Shown here: piece by piece, positions 27,864 through 41,341 of the stretch
How positions within the stretch are numbered: the first letter of the stretch is position 1
Layout: each line of letters begins with the position of its first letter
Assembly (NCBI RefSeq): GCF_025822765.1
Contig: NZ_JACKUK010000025.1
Location: 291,302 to 355,301, forward strand
From: Mycobacterium barrassiae
GTDB taxonomy: Bacteria; Actinomycetota; Actinomycetes; Mycobacteriales; Mycobacteriaceae
Reading direction: 5' to 3'
DNA length: 64,000 nt
Notes under the pieces: generated by a model
Databases searched by the model: none
What the model was told of the DNA's origin: nothing
The model's input: only the letters and a program-made list of their open reading frames with translations
Translations under genes and position numbers: made by a program

Positions 27864-28709
27864 ATGGGGGAGGTATTTATCGGCACCGAAGCCGTCGCAC
27901 GCGGCACGGTGACTCGACATGAGCTCGCGCGGTGGCACCGGTCGTTGTATCCGAATGTGTATGCGCCCCGGTGGCACGACCTGTCACTCACGGATCGAAC
28001 TATCGGAGCGTGGCTGTGGTCAAAACGGGCCGCGATCGTCACCGGCGTGGCCGCGTCGGCATTGCACGGCGCGGACTGGGTCGACGCTGATGTCGATATC
28101 GAACTGCTCTACAACAGCGCGCGGCCGCCGGCGGGCATCGTGACGCGCAATGAGCGGATCTCGGACGACGAGTTCACCTGGTCGGGGATTCCCATCGCGA
28201 CTCCTGCGCGCACCGCGTTCGATCTAGGCCGCTTCTTGGACCGCGGCGAGGCCATCGCTCGCATGGATGCCTTGATGCGTGCGAGGCTGTTCTCTGAGGA
28301 AGAGGTCCTTCTCTTGGCCAAGCGGTATCGCGGCGCGCGGGGTGTCAAGCTCCTCAAGGAGGCGCTGAAGCTCGTGGACGGGGGTGCCGCTTCGCCGCGG
28401 GAGACATGGCTGCGACTCCTCTATATCGATGCACACCTCCCGCGGCCGTCCACGCAGATACCGATTCTCGATCGCAACGGGAAAGTGCTTCGCACCGTCG
28501 ATATGGGTTGGGAAGAGTTCATGGTCGTCGCCGAGTACGACGGTGAGCAGCATCAGACATCGCGCGTGCAATACGTGAAGGACCAGCGCGTCATACCGTT
28601 GATCGAGAGTCTCGGATGGATCGTCCTTCGCGTCATCAAGGAGGACCATCCCAAAGACATTGTCCGACGGGCGTGGAACGCGATGACCTCCCGTGGTTGG
28701 CGGCCTTGA
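27864..28709 (+). CDS. AbiEi-like / Vsr-DUF559-fold family protein bracketed by hairpins
   Basis: A 281-residue protein. Residues ~1-110 resemble the winged-helix portion of AbiEi-type antitoxins; residues ~185-281 look like a Vsr/DUF559 nuclease fold with a conserved Glu (SPRETWLRL), an Asp (VDMGWEEFM), then VVAEYDGEQHQ and a helix containing KDQRVIPL, and the strand LGWIVLRVI. All the acidic positions missing from the paralog at 82-918 are present here, so catalysis is plausible. The start is ATG at 27864. The gene occupies almost the whole space between inverted hairpins C2 and C3 (35 bp and 9 bp away). Nuclease activity and any link to the hairpins are inference. Confidence 0.75.
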   Translation: MGEVFIGTEAVARGTVTRHELARWHRSLYPNVYAPRWHDLSLTDRTIGAWLWSKRAAIVTGVAASALHGADWVDADVDIELLYNSARPPAGIVTRNERISDDEFTWSGIPIATPARTAFDLGRFLDRGEAIARMDALMRARLFSEEEVLLLAKRYRGARGVKLLKEALKLVDGGAASPRETWLRLLYIDAHLPRPSTQIPILDRNGKVLRTVDMGWEEFMVVAEYDGEQHQTSRVQYVKDQRVIPLIESLGWIVLRVIKEDHPKDIVRRAWNAMTSRGWRP

Positions 28710-28718
28710 TTCCGCTCG

Positions 28719-28775
28719 CGAAATTGCATTCCAGCAGGCTGCTACTCGTACTTTCGCTGCTGGAATTCCATTTCG
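28719..28775. repeat. Hairpin C3, family C, downstream flank (inverted copy of C2)
   Basis: Arms CGAAATTGCATTCCAGCAG (28719-28737) and CTGCTGGAATTCCATTTCG (28757-28775). On the minus strand the loop reads CGAAAGTACGAGTAGCAGC, matching the C2 loop at most positions. The element starts 9 bp after the stop codon at 28709 and is oriented opposite to C2, so the pair frames the gene like terminal inverted repeats; no target-site duplication is obvious. Confidence 0.93.
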
Positions 28776-28783
28776 CGACAACG

Positions 28784-29437
28784 TTACTTCGGCACCGCGA
28801 CGTTGAAGCCCCTGATGATCGCCTCGATGTCGGGCGCATCCTCGAGAGCCTTGTCCGCGAAGCCCGTCACGGTGAACTGGATGAGGTAGCGCTGGTTGGC
28901 CGGCGGTGCTCCCGTCGCGATGACGATGCGGTTGTACGTGTGCATGCGGGTGCCGTTGAGGTCGTAGCTGCCTTCGATCATCGCCGACGGGAAACCCTTG
29001 AAGTTGTCCATCGACGCGTTGAGGCGCTTGAAATTCTCTGACATCTCGGCGTCGACGTAACCGTGCTTGATGGCCTCGTTGACATCGAAGTCGCCGTTGA
29101 GCTTGAACACGATCACCATCGCCGTCGGATACGTCGTGCCCTTCGCGATCACACGTGTCCCCGCCGCCAGGTTCGAGTTGACGAAGGGCTTCCAGCCCGG
29201 AGGTGTCGGGAACGTCACCTTCAGATCGGTGAGCTTGTCCGCCGGGATGGGCTCCCCGACGACGTTCTTCTGCTCCAGGTAGACAGCGATCGGCACCGCC
29301 GGTTCGTCGCCAGCCGAGGTGGTCGTCGTCGTCGAGGACGTCGACCAGATCGATTGGTAATCAGGCGCTTCCGGCGCGCACCCGGAAACCGCCAGTACCG
29401 CAAGCGCGGCCGCCACCACGCCGTGGCGAGCTCTCAC
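28784..29437 (-). CDS. lpqT: Lipoprotein LpqT
   Basis: A 217-residue lipoprotein: signal sequence with lipobox VSGC near residue 20, then a Thr/Ser-rich linker (TSSTTTTTSAG) and a compact alpha/beta domain of the LpqN/LpqT family. M. tuberculosis LpqT (Rv1016c) sits in the same place. The start is GTG at 29437, overlapping the arsC-like stop by 4 bp, so it ends the glmU-prs-arsC-lpqT operon. Surface-exposed; molecular role unknown. Confidence 0.9.
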   Translation of the reverse strand: MRARHGVVAAALAVLAVSGCAPEAPDYQSIWSTSSTTTTTSAGDEPAVPIAVYLEQKNVVGEPIPADKLTDLKVTFPTPPGWKPFVNSNLAAGTRVIAKGTTYPTAMVIVFKLNGDFDVNEAIKHGYVDAEMSENFKRLNASMDNFKGFPSAMIEGSYDLNGTRMHTYNRIVIATGAPPANQRYLIQFTVTGFADKALEDAPDIEAIIRGFNVAVPK

Positions 29438-29778
29438 AGAATCTCTCGTACTGCGTCGATGGGCCTGGCCAGCCGAGTGCCCTTCGCGGTGACGACAAAC
29501 GGCCGCTCGATGAGGATCGGATGTTCGGCCATCGCGTCGAGCAGTTCGTCGTCAGTCGCATCAGCGAGATTGAGTTCACCGTAAAGAGATTCGCGTTTGC
29601 GCACCGCCGTGCGCACGTCGATGCCCGCATCCTCGATCATCTTCACGAGCTCGGCGCGCGTCGGCGGTGTCTTGAGGTACTGCACGACCGTCGGCTCGAT
29701 GCCGTTGTCCCGCAACAACTCCAACGTCTTGCGCGAGGTGGAGCATTTCGGGTTGTGGTAGATGGTCGCGTCGGCCAC
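29434..29778 (-). CDS. arsC: ArsC-family (glutaredoxin-dependent) arsenate reductase
   Basis: A 114-residue thioredoxin-fold reductase of the E. coli plasmid ArsC type: NPKCSTSRKTL with catalytic Cys12, YLKTPPTRAEL, and the IERPFV region that includes one of the family's arginines. The start is GTG at 29778, sharing one base with the prs stop (TAGTG). No other ars genes are present, so physiological arsenate reduction is uncertain; in this operon it may have another redox role. Confidence 0.88.
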   Translation of the reverse strand: MADATIYHNPKCSTSRKTLELLRDNGIEPTVVQYLKTPPTRAELVKMIEDAGIDVRTAVRKRESLYGELNLADATDDELLDAMAEHPILIERPFVVTAKGTRLARPIDAVREIL

Positions 29779-30758
29779 TACGCGGACCCGTCGAAAAGAC
29801 TGGTGACAGAACCGTTGTCGAACACCGCGCGAATGGTGTTGGCCAGCAGCGGCGCAATGGAGAGCACGGTCAACTGCGGGAACCGCTTCTCCTCTTCGAT
29901 CGGCAGCGTGTTGGTGACGATGACCTCACGTGCGCCGCATTCGGCGAGCCGCTGCGGCGCGGGGTCCGACAGCACACCGTGCGTAGCGGCGATGATGACG
30001 TCGCTGGCACCGTCCTCGCGCAGCAGATTGACCGCACCCGCGATCGTGCCGCCGGTGTCGATCATGTCGTCGGTGAGGACGCACGTCTTGCCCCTCACAT
30101 CGCCGACGACGCGGTTGGACTTGACCTGGTTGGGCACCAGCGGGTCGCGGGTCTTGTGGATGAAGGCCAGCGGAACGCCGCCGAGCGCGTCGGCCCACTT
30201 CTCGGCGACGCGCACGCGGCCCGAGTCGGGGGAGACCACGACCATGTCGTGGTCGGCGTAGTTGTCGGCGATGTAGCCGGTCAGCAGCTTCTGCGCCCGC
30301 ATGTGGTCGACGGGCCCGTCGAAGAAGCCCTGGATCTGGTCGGTGTGCAGATCGACGCTGACGATCCGGTTCGCGCCAGCGGCCTTCAGCAGGTCGGCGA
30401 CCAGGCGTGCGGAGATGGGCTCGCGGCCGCGGTGCTTCTTGTCCTGACGGGCGTAGGGGTAGAACGGCAGGATCGCGGTGATCCGCTTGGCGCTGCCGCG
30501 CTTGAGCGCGTCGATCATCAGCAGCTGTTCCATCAGCCACTGGTTCAACGGCGCCGGATGGGACTGCAGCACGAACGCGTCGCATCCGCGCACGGACTCG
30601 TCGAAGCGGACGAAGATCTCGCCGTTGGCGAAGTCGCGGGCCGTCTGCGCGGTGACGTGGACGTCGAGCTCTTTGGCGACCTGTTCAGCGAGTTCGGGGT
30701 GCGCGCGACCCGAGAACAACATCAGATTTTTGCGGTTGTCGGTCCACTCGGTGCCCAC
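29778..30758 (-). CDS. prs: Ribose-phosphate pyrophosphokinase (PRPP synthetase)
   Basis: A 326-residue enzyme that makes PRPP from ribose 5-phosphate and ATP, feeding purine, pyrimidine, His/Trp and decaprenyl-phosphoryl-arabinose synthesis. Motifs: FANGEIFVRF, FYPYARQDKKHRGREPIS, the PRPP-binding VLTDDMIDTGGTI loop, and DPAPQRL. GTG at 30758 gives exactly the M. tuberculosis length and N-terminus (EWTDNRKNLMLF); the frame continues upstream but that part is not conserved. Lies 74 bp downstream of glmU in the same operon. Confidence 0.96.
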   Translation of the reverse strand: MGTEWTDNRKNLMLFSGRAHPELAEQVAKELDVHVTAQTARDFANGEIFVRFDESVRGCDAFVLQSHPAPLNQWLMEQLLMIDALKRGSAKRITAILPFYPYARQDKKHRGREPISARLVADLLKAAGANRIVSVDLHTDQIQGFFDGPVDHMRAQKLLTGYIADNYADHDMVVVSPDSGRVRVAEKWADALGGVPLAFIHKTRDPLVPNQVKSNRVVGDVRGKTCVLTDDMIDTGGTIAGAVNLLREDGASDVIIAATHGVLSDPAPQRLAECGAREVIVTNTLPIEEEKRFPQLTVLSIAPLLANTIRAVFDNGSVTSLFDGSA

Positions 30759-30832
30759 GGTGCCCTCATTGCTCGGGATCGATATCGGCTCAATCGTACG
30801 GGTTGCCAGTTCGCCAACACCTGGCAACCGGG

Positions 30833-32302
30833 TCACGGCTTTTCGGGGTCCTCCGAGGGGGCCTCTTCGCCGGCGGCCGCGGCCGCGGCGGCAGCCGCCG
30901 CGGAGCCGGGACGTTTGCGTGCCACCCAGCCCTCGATGTTGCGCTGAGGGCCGGCCGAGACCGCCAGCGCACCGGGCGGCACGTCCTCGCGCACGACGGT
31001 GCCCGCGCCGGTGTAGGCGCCGTCGCCCACGCTCACCGGCGCGACGAACATCGTGTCGGACCCGGTGCGCACATGGGAGCCGATCGTGGTGCGGCTCTTG
31101 TTCTCGCCGTCGTAGTTGACGAACACGCTGGACGCGCCGATATTGCTGTGGTCGCCGATGTCCGCGTCGCCGACGTAGGTCAGGTGCGGCACCTTGGTGC
31201 CCCTCCCGATCGTGGAGTTCTTCGTCTCGACGAAGGCGCCGAGCTTTCCTTCGGCGCCCAGTACCGTGCCGGGCCGCAGGTAGGCGAAGGGGCCGACGGC
31301 GGCGCCGTCACCGATCGTGGACTGGCTGCCGTGGGTGCGGACCACCATCGCCGCGTCGCCGACGGTGACATCGGTCAGCGTGGTGTCGGGGCCGATCTGG
31401 GCGTGACTGCCGATGCGGGTGGCGCCCAGCAGCTGGGTGCCGGGATAGACGACAGTGTCGCGGCCGATGGTCACGTCGACGTCGATCCACGTGGTGGCCG
31501 GATCGGTGATCGTCACCCCGGAGCGCTGGTGTGCGGCCACGATGCGGCGGTTGAGTTCGGCGCCCAACTCGGCCAGCTGGACCCGGTCGTTGACGCCTGC
31601 GACCAACATCGCGTCGTCGACGTGTTTGGCGCGCACCACTTGGCCGTCGGACCGGACGATGGCGATGACGTCGGTCAGGTACTGCTCCTGCTGCGCGTTG
31701 TCCGAGCGCAGCCGGCTGAGCGCCGAGCGCAATGCGGTGATGTCGAACGCGTAGACCCCGGCGTTGACCTCGGTGATGGCCAGCTGCTGCGGGCTGGCGT
31801 CGGCCTGTTCGACGATGCCGATCACCTCGCGGTCCTGGGTGCGCAGGATGCGGCCGTAGCCCGTCGGGTCGGGCAGCGTGGTGGTCAGGACGGTCGCGGC
31901 GGCGGACTCGCCGCTGTGCGTGCTGATCAGGTCGGCGAGGGTGTCGGCGTCAAGCAGCGGGACGTCGCCCGAGGTGACCACGACCGTGCCGGTGAAGTCG
32001 GCGGGCAGCGCCGTCAGCCCGCACGCGACGGCGTGGCCGGTGCCCAGCTGCTGGTCCTGGACCGCGACGTCGATGCTGCGGCCCAGGTCAGCGGCCAGTT
32101 CCTCGACCGCGGGCACCACCTGGTCGCGGTCCTTGCCGACCACCACGACGAGGTGCTGCGGGGCCGCCTTGGCGACGGCGTGCAGGGCATGGGACAGCAT
32201 GCTGCGGCCGGCGAGGGGATGCAGCACCTTCGGGGTGTCGGAGCGCATGCGCGTGCCGGCGCCGGCGGCCAAGACCACGACCGCGGAATCAGGATCGGTC
32301 AT
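30833..32302 (-). CDS. glmU: Bifunctional GlmU (GlcNAc-1-P uridyltransferase / GlcN-1-P acetyltransferase)
   Basis: A 489-residue enzyme that makes UDP-GlcNAc for peptidoglycan and arabinogalactan linkage. The N-terminal pyrophosphorylase is seen in [18 protein letters not shown] and TSGDVPLLD; a C-terminal left-handed beta-helix follows, with hexapeptide-type repeats ([19 protein letters not shown]) carrying the acetyltransferase site. The C-terminus ends in a run of ten alanines followed by an acidic tail, a low-complexity extension typical of mycobacteria. The start is ATG at 32302. First gene of the glmU-prs-arsC-lpqT operon. Confidence 0.97.
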   Translation of the reverse strand: MTDPDSAVVVLAAGAGTRMRSDTPKVLHPLAGRSMLSHALHAVAKAAPQHLVVVVGKDRDQVVPAVEELAADLGRSIDVAVQDQQLGTGHAVACGLTALPADFTGTVVVTSGDVPLLDADTLADLISTHSGESAAATVLTTTLPDPTGYGRILRTQDREVIGIVEQADASPQQLAITEVNAGVYAFDITALRSALSRLRSDNAQQEQYLTDVIAIVRSDGQVVRAKHVDDAMLVAGVNDRVQLAELGAELNRRIVAAHQRSGVTITDPATTWIDVDVTIGRDTVVYPGTQLLGATRIGSHAQIGPDTTLTDVTVGDAAMVVRTHGSQSTIGDGAAVGPFAYLRPGTVLGAEGKLGAFVETKNSTIGRGTKVPHLTYVGDADIGDHSNIGASSVFVNYDGENKSRTTIGSHVRTGSDTMFVAPVSVGDGAYTGAGTVVREDVPPGALAVSAGPQRNIEGWVARKRPGSAAAAAAAAAAGEEAPSEDPEKP

Positions 32303-32328
32303 TGCGAGTCCATTCTCCTAGGCGCGAC

Positions 32329-32375
32329 TGTGAATCCCAGGACATTTGACGACGGTTTTCGTCGTCAGATTCACA
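32329..32375 (-). terminator. Nested inverted repeat between glmU and tRNA-Gln
   Basis: Outer arms TGTGAATC (32329-32336)/GATTCACA (32368-32375) and inner arms GACGACG (32348-32354)/CGTCGTC (32360-32366) with a GTTTT loop. It lies downstream of tRNA-Gln and upstream of glmU on the same strand, so it may end the tRNA transcript or form part of the glmU leader. Otherwise the 32303-32496 stretch shows nothing. Confidence 0.5.
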
Positions 32376-32496
32376 ATCAGCCTGTCGATAACTGGCCGTC
32401 GAATTGTCAGGCCTCGTTCGCAGCATTCTGCCCATGAGCGAGCTGTGGACACAATTACGCTGCCCGTTCTCGGTATGAGCGTCGTGCGAAAAGGGG

Positions 32497-32568
32497 CTCC
32501 GTCGCCAGGACTCGAACCTGAACTATCTGAACCAAAATCAGAGGTGCTGCCGATTACACCACGACGGA
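32497..32568 (-). tRNA. tRNA-Gln(UUG)
   Basis: A full cloverleaf on the minus strand: acceptor TCCGTCG/CGACGGA, anticodon stem TCTGA/TCAGA enclosing TTTTGGT (anticodon TTG), and a GGTTCGAGTCC T-arm. The discriminator is G and the CCA is not encoded (CCC, then TTTT). tRNA-Gln upstream of glmU is the normal mycobacterial position. Confidence 0.97.
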
Positions 32569-32599
32569 TCGATCAACCCGCGATGTTAGTCGAAGGGCC

Positions 32600-32613
32600 T
32601 ACCCTGAAACCCG
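32600..32613 (+). promoter_or_regulatory. Likely leaderless promoter of the TetR gene
   Basis: TACCCT (32600-32605, TANNNT-type -10) is followed after 7 bases by GTG at 32613. A start of transcription on the GTG itself is the classical mycobacterial leaderless arrangement; no Shine-Dalgarno is present. Confidence 0.5.
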
Positions 32614-33278
32614 TGGCAGTGCCCCCGAAGTCCGATACCCCGGAAAGTGGTGTGCGTATGCCCCGCGCCAGGATGACCGGCGCGGAGCGGCGACACCAGC
32701 TCATCGACATCGCCCGGTCGTTGTTCGCCGAGCGTGGCTACGAAGGCACGTCGATCGAGGAGATCGCGCAGCGCGCCAACGTCTCCAAACCCGTCGTCTA
32801 CGAGCATTTCGGCGGTAAAGAGGGGCTGTACGCGGTGGTGGTCGACCGCGAGATGTCGGCGCTGCTGGACCGCATCACGTCGTCGCTGACCAGGATGACC
32901 AACAATCGGTCGCGGCTGCGGATCGAGCGGGTGGCGCTGGCGCTGCTGACCTACGTCGACGAGCGCACCGACGGGTTCCGCATCCTCATCCGCGACTCGC
33001 CGGCGGCGATCACGTCGGGCAGCACCTACTCGACGCTGCTCAACGAGGCCGTCAACCAGGTGTCGTCGATCCTCGCGGGGGATTTTTCCCGTCGCGGCCT
33101 GGACCCCGAGATGGCCCCGCTGTACGCCCAGGCGCTGGTCGGGTCGGTCTCGATGACGGCGCAGTGGTGGCTGGATGTGCGGGAACCCAAGAAAGAGGTC
33201 GTCGCGGCGCATCTGGTGAACCTGTGCTGGAACGGGTTGATGCATCTGGAGCACGACCCGCCGCTGCTCGACGAATAA
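32613..33278 (+). CDS. TetR family regulator (Rv1019-like)
   Basis: A 221-residue regulator. The HTH is textbook (IEEIAQRANVSKPVVYEHFG), preceded by MTGAERRHQLIDIARSLF, and the C-terminal domain is the conserved mycobacterial Rv1019 type. Upstream in-frame sequence overlaps tRNA-Gln on the other strand and cannot be coding. GTG at 32613 or 32619 fits a leaderless start; ATG at 32583 is less likely. In M. tuberculosis the orthologue is upstream of mfd and autoregulates that region. Confidence 0.9.
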   Translation: MAVPPKSDTPESGVRMPRARMTGAERRHQLIDIARSLFAERGYEGTSIEEIAQRANVSKPVVYEHFGGKEGLYAVVVDREMSALLDRITSSLTRMTNNRSRLRIERVALALLTYVDERTDGFRILIRDSPAAITSGSTYSTLLNEAVNQVSSILAGDFSRRGLDPEMAPLYAQALVGSVSMTAQWWLDVREPKKEVVAAHLVNLCWNGLMHLEHDPPLLDE

Positions 33279-33281
33279 CTT

Positions 33282-33334
33282 GCGATTTCGGCGTGCTGGG
33301 TATCGCTCAGCGTGACTAAGCACGCCGAAACCGC
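33282..33334. repeat. Family B palindrome, copy B1 (degenerate)
   Basis: Arms GCGATTTCGGCGTGCT (33282-33297) and AGCACGCCGAAACCGC (33319-33334), with a partly decayed inner palindrome (GTATCGCTCAGCGTGAC). Starts 3 bp after the TetR stop. Confidence 0.9.
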
Positions 33335-33449
33335 TTCGTTTCGTGTTGCCGGGCTTGACGATTCGCGGCTGGTCGACGCCACCGGCGCGGTCGTCCGAGC
33401 GTTCGTCAATTGCGATTTCGGCGTGCTCGGTACCGCTGAGCGTGACTGA
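33312..33449 (+). other. Short ORF spanning the space between family B copies B1 and B2
   Basis: A 45-codon GTG-started frame whose ends lie inside the two palindromes and whose middle (FRVAGLDDSRLVDATGAVV) has a protein-like composition. It may be the residue of a gene cut by repeat insertion, or chance in high-GC DNA. No ribosome-binding site is visible. Confidence 0.25.
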
Positions 33450-33465
33450 GCACGCCGAAATCGCA
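33411..33465. repeat. Family B palindrome, copy B2
   Basis: Arms TGCGATTTCGGCGTGCT (33411-33427) and AGCACGCCGAAATCGCA (33449-33465) are fully complementary; the inner core is CGGTACCGCTGAGCGTGACTG. It lies 31 bp before the mfd start, 77 bp from copy B1. Confidence 0.95.
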
Positions 33466-33495
33466 GAAATGGCGCGCGCATAGGATGGGGGGATC

Positions 33496-37131
<3,636 letters not shown>

Positions 37132-37358
37132 CCTGCGGTTTTGACGCCCCCCGCCGGCTCGTACCGGTCCGCGCTGTTAACGCATCGGCACGGCGATCCG
37201 ACATACATAGCGGGGGGTCAAGGTATTGCATTGTCGTCCAAACCGGGGGCGGCGAGATCGCTGGTCATAGCGGTCAAGCAATTTCCCAAACCGAACATCA
37301 CGCGATCGCACCGCGCTGGTTGGTGCATGTCGCGGTGACGCAAGGCGAAGGAGTAACT

Positions 37359-37913
37359 ATGCAGTTCAAGAAAATCGCAGTAACTACGACGATGACCGGT
37401 GCACTCGGGCTCGGCGCGCTCGGACTGGGCGCGGGTTTCGCCCAGGCTGTGCCAGAACCGCCTCCGGTTCCCGTTCCGTCCGTCCCGGATGTGAATGTGC
37501 CCGACATCAACGTTCCGAGTGTGAATGTTCCTGATGTGAACGTTCCGAGTGTGAACGTGCCTGATGTCAACGTCCCGAGTGTGAATGTTCCTGATGTGAA
37601 CGTTCCGAGTGTGAACGTGCCTGATGTCAACGTCCCGAGTGTCAACGTTCCCGATGTGAACGTGCCCGGCGTCAACCTGCCGGACGTGCAGTTCCCTGAG
37701 GTAGACGCTCACTTCAACCTGCCGGCCGGACACATTGCGCCGGGGCAGCTGAAGAACACGCCCGTCATCAACGGAGTGCCGAACCCGTTCTTCGGAATCC
37801 CGCCCGGCCAGTTGAAGAAGCTGCCGTCGGTGAATGGGATCGTCAACCCGTTCTTCGATGAGGCGCCGGGTCACTGGGTGATCCCGGACGGCCCGCTCGA
37901 GCCGGAGTCCTGA
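37359..37913 (+). CDS. Secreted Val-Asn-Val-Pro repeat protein
   Basis: A 184-residue exported protein, function unknown. The signal peptide (residues ~1-30, hydrophobic Leu/Gly-rich core, AQA before VPEP) is followed by ~70 residues of V-N-V-P-[DS] pentads, then two copies of a [AP]PGQLKxxPxxNGxxNPFF motif and a short tail. Two perfect 60-bp repeats encode part of the pentad block. The start is ATG at 37359 with GAAGGAG upstream; the frame is open before it but that part is not convincing. Low-complexity beta-prone repeats suggest a wall-associated structural or adhesive role. Not present at this site in M. tuberculosis (mfd-mazG). Confidence 0.85.
   Translation: MQFKKIAVTTTMTGALGLGALGLGAGFAQAVPEPPPVPVPSVPDVNVPDINVPSVNVPDVNVPSVNVPDVNVPSVNVPDVNVPSVNVPDVNVPSVNVPDVNVPGVNLPDVQFPEVDAHFNLPAGHIAPGQLKNTPVINGVPNPFFGIPPGQLKKLPSVNGIVNPFFDEAPGHWVIPDGPLEPES
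37521..37640. repeat. Perfect 60-bp tandem duplication in the VNVP repeat gene
   Basis: The 60 bp at 37521-37580 (beginning GTGAATGTTCCTGATGTGAA) are repeated identically at 37581-37640, on top of a weaker 30-bp periodicity from ~37476 to ~37676. Absence of any mismatch points to recent duplication. Confidence 0.95.
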
Positions 37914-37930
37914 GCCACGGCATAGGACAA

Positions 37931-37965
37931 GATGGCCGCCTTGCCTTCCCGGCAGGGCGGCCATC
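37931..37965 (+). terminator. Strong hairpin downstream of the VNVP repeat gene
   Basis: 15-nt arms GATGGCCGCCTTGCC (37931-37945) and GGCAGGGCGGCCATC (37951-37965), with one T-G wobble and a 5-nt loop, 18 bp after the stop. A T-tract is absent, as is common for mycobacterial terminators. Confidence 0.8.
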
Positions 37966-38078
37966 GCCGGGTCGGGGGGGCGTTACCGGTTCTGCCAGGC
38001 GAGCCGGGGTCTGAGAAGGTGTTGGTATAACCGAGGCAGCGGTTTCGTCGAAACGCGTGATGAGGGGGTGTGTGCCCG

Positions 38079-39146
38079 ATGACTGTCGTTCTGGTCGACC
38101 CCCGGCGCCCGTCCCTGATCCCGATCGAAGCGATCGAACTCCTTTCCGGCGACGTCCAGTACACCGAGGAGATGCCGATCAAAGTGCCGTGGTCGTTGCC
38201 TGGCGCGCGACCGGCCTACGACGGTGATGACGCGCCTGTGCTGCTGTCCTCTGATCGGGAGCACCCTGCGGTCAAGGCGCGCCTGGCCGCCGGGGACAGG
38301 CTGATCGAGGCACCGCGAGCCTCGGCCGGTGACCGGCTGGTGGATGCCGTCGCCATGATGGACAAGCTGCGAACGTCAGGCCCGTGGGAGAGTCAGCAGA
38401 CACACGACTCGCTGCGCCGTTATCTGCTGGAGGAGACGTACGAGGTCTTCGATGCGGTCCGCAGCGGCAACGCCGACGAGTTGCGTGACGAACTCGGAGA
38501 TGTGTTGCTGCAGGTGCTTTTTCACGCCCGCATCGCCGAAGATGCTCCCGAGCATCCATTCTCGATTGACGATGTCGCGGACTCGCTCATCCGCAAGCTC
38601 GTCAACCGGGTGCCCGCGGTGCTTGCCGGCGAGGAGATCTCGCTGGAAGATCAACTCGCACAATGGGAGGAGCGCAAGGCGCAGGAGAGATCGCGCAAGG
38701 GCGTCCGCTCGGCGATGGACGATGTGCCGACCGGCCAACCCGCATTGGCGTTGGCGCAGAAGGTGATTGAGCGTGCGACGGCCGCAGGGCTGCCCGACGA
38801 CCTGCTACCGGCATCGATCACGTCGGTCAGCGTGGCACCCCACGTCGACTCCGAGAACGCGCTGCGCTCGGCGGTGCTGGAGTTCATGGACACCGTGCGG
38901 ACCACAGAGCTCGCCATCGCTGCGGCCCGACGCGGGAGCGAGGTCCCGGAAGAACTCGACGACTCCTCGCTCGGGGACATCTCGGCCGACGAGTGGCGGG
39001 CGCACTGGCCTGTAGCGTCCGACACGGCCGAGGACACGCCGACCGACGACTCCGGCGTCCAGGACGGTCCTGACTCAGGCGCTGAGGATGGCCCTGCGGA
39101 TGGGGATGAACCGCATGATCAAGGGGTGGTCGCCGAATCACGATGA
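38079..39146 (+). CDS. mazG: Nucleoside triphosphate pyrophosphohydrolase MazG
   Basis: A 355-residue all-alpha NTP-PPase that removes damaged (oxidised) nucleotides from the pool. The MazG signature is present: LEETYEVFDA with EExxE, then ELRDELGDVL with ExxD, and GPWESQQTHDSL before it. The mycobacterial N-terminal extension (VVLVDPRRPSLIP) is retained; the last ~40 residues are an Asp/Glu-rich low-complexity tail. ATG at 38079 matches the Rv1021 N-terminus; an in-frame GTG 9 bases earlier is possible. Confidence 0.95.
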   Translation: MTVVLVDPRRPSLIPIEAIELLSGDVQYTEEMPIKVPWSLPGARPAYDGDDAPVLLSSDREHPAVKARLAAGDRLIEAPRASAGDRLVDAVAMMDKLRTSGPWESQQTHDSLRRYLLEETYEVFDAVRSGNADELRDELGDVLLQVLFHARIAEDAPEHPFSIDDVADSLIRKLVNRVPAVLAGEEISLEDQLAQWEERKAQERSRKGVRSAMDDVPTGQPALALAQKVIERATAAGLPDDLLPASITSVSVAPHVDSENALRSAVLEFMDTVRTTELAIAAARRGSEVPEELDDSSLGDISADEWRAHWPVASDTAEDTPTDDSGVQDGPDSGAEDGPADGDEPHDQGVVAESR

Positions 39147-39251
39147 TCCCCGTTGACCGGGAATCGGCGTAGGAGGCGTCGGCACGTCTGCCCAAAGTGT
39201 CTTGAACGCATGGGACGATGGCTGTGACCGAGGTTGGTTCGAGGGAGTTTG

Positions 39252-41338
<2,087 letters not shown>

Positions 41339-41341
41339 CCC

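Noticed and set aside
29434-29778. Arsenic resistance island
   Set aside because: A single arsC-type gene embedded in the glmU-prs-lpqT operon, without arsR, arsB/acr3 or mobile genes.
32346-32612. Extended N-terminus of the TetR protein
   Set aside because: This part lies across the tRNA-Gln gene on the other strand and has no homology to the regulator family.
37476-37676. Regular repeats as a possible CRISPR or satellite
   Set aside because: In-frame coding repeats of the secreted VNVP protein with no unique spacers.
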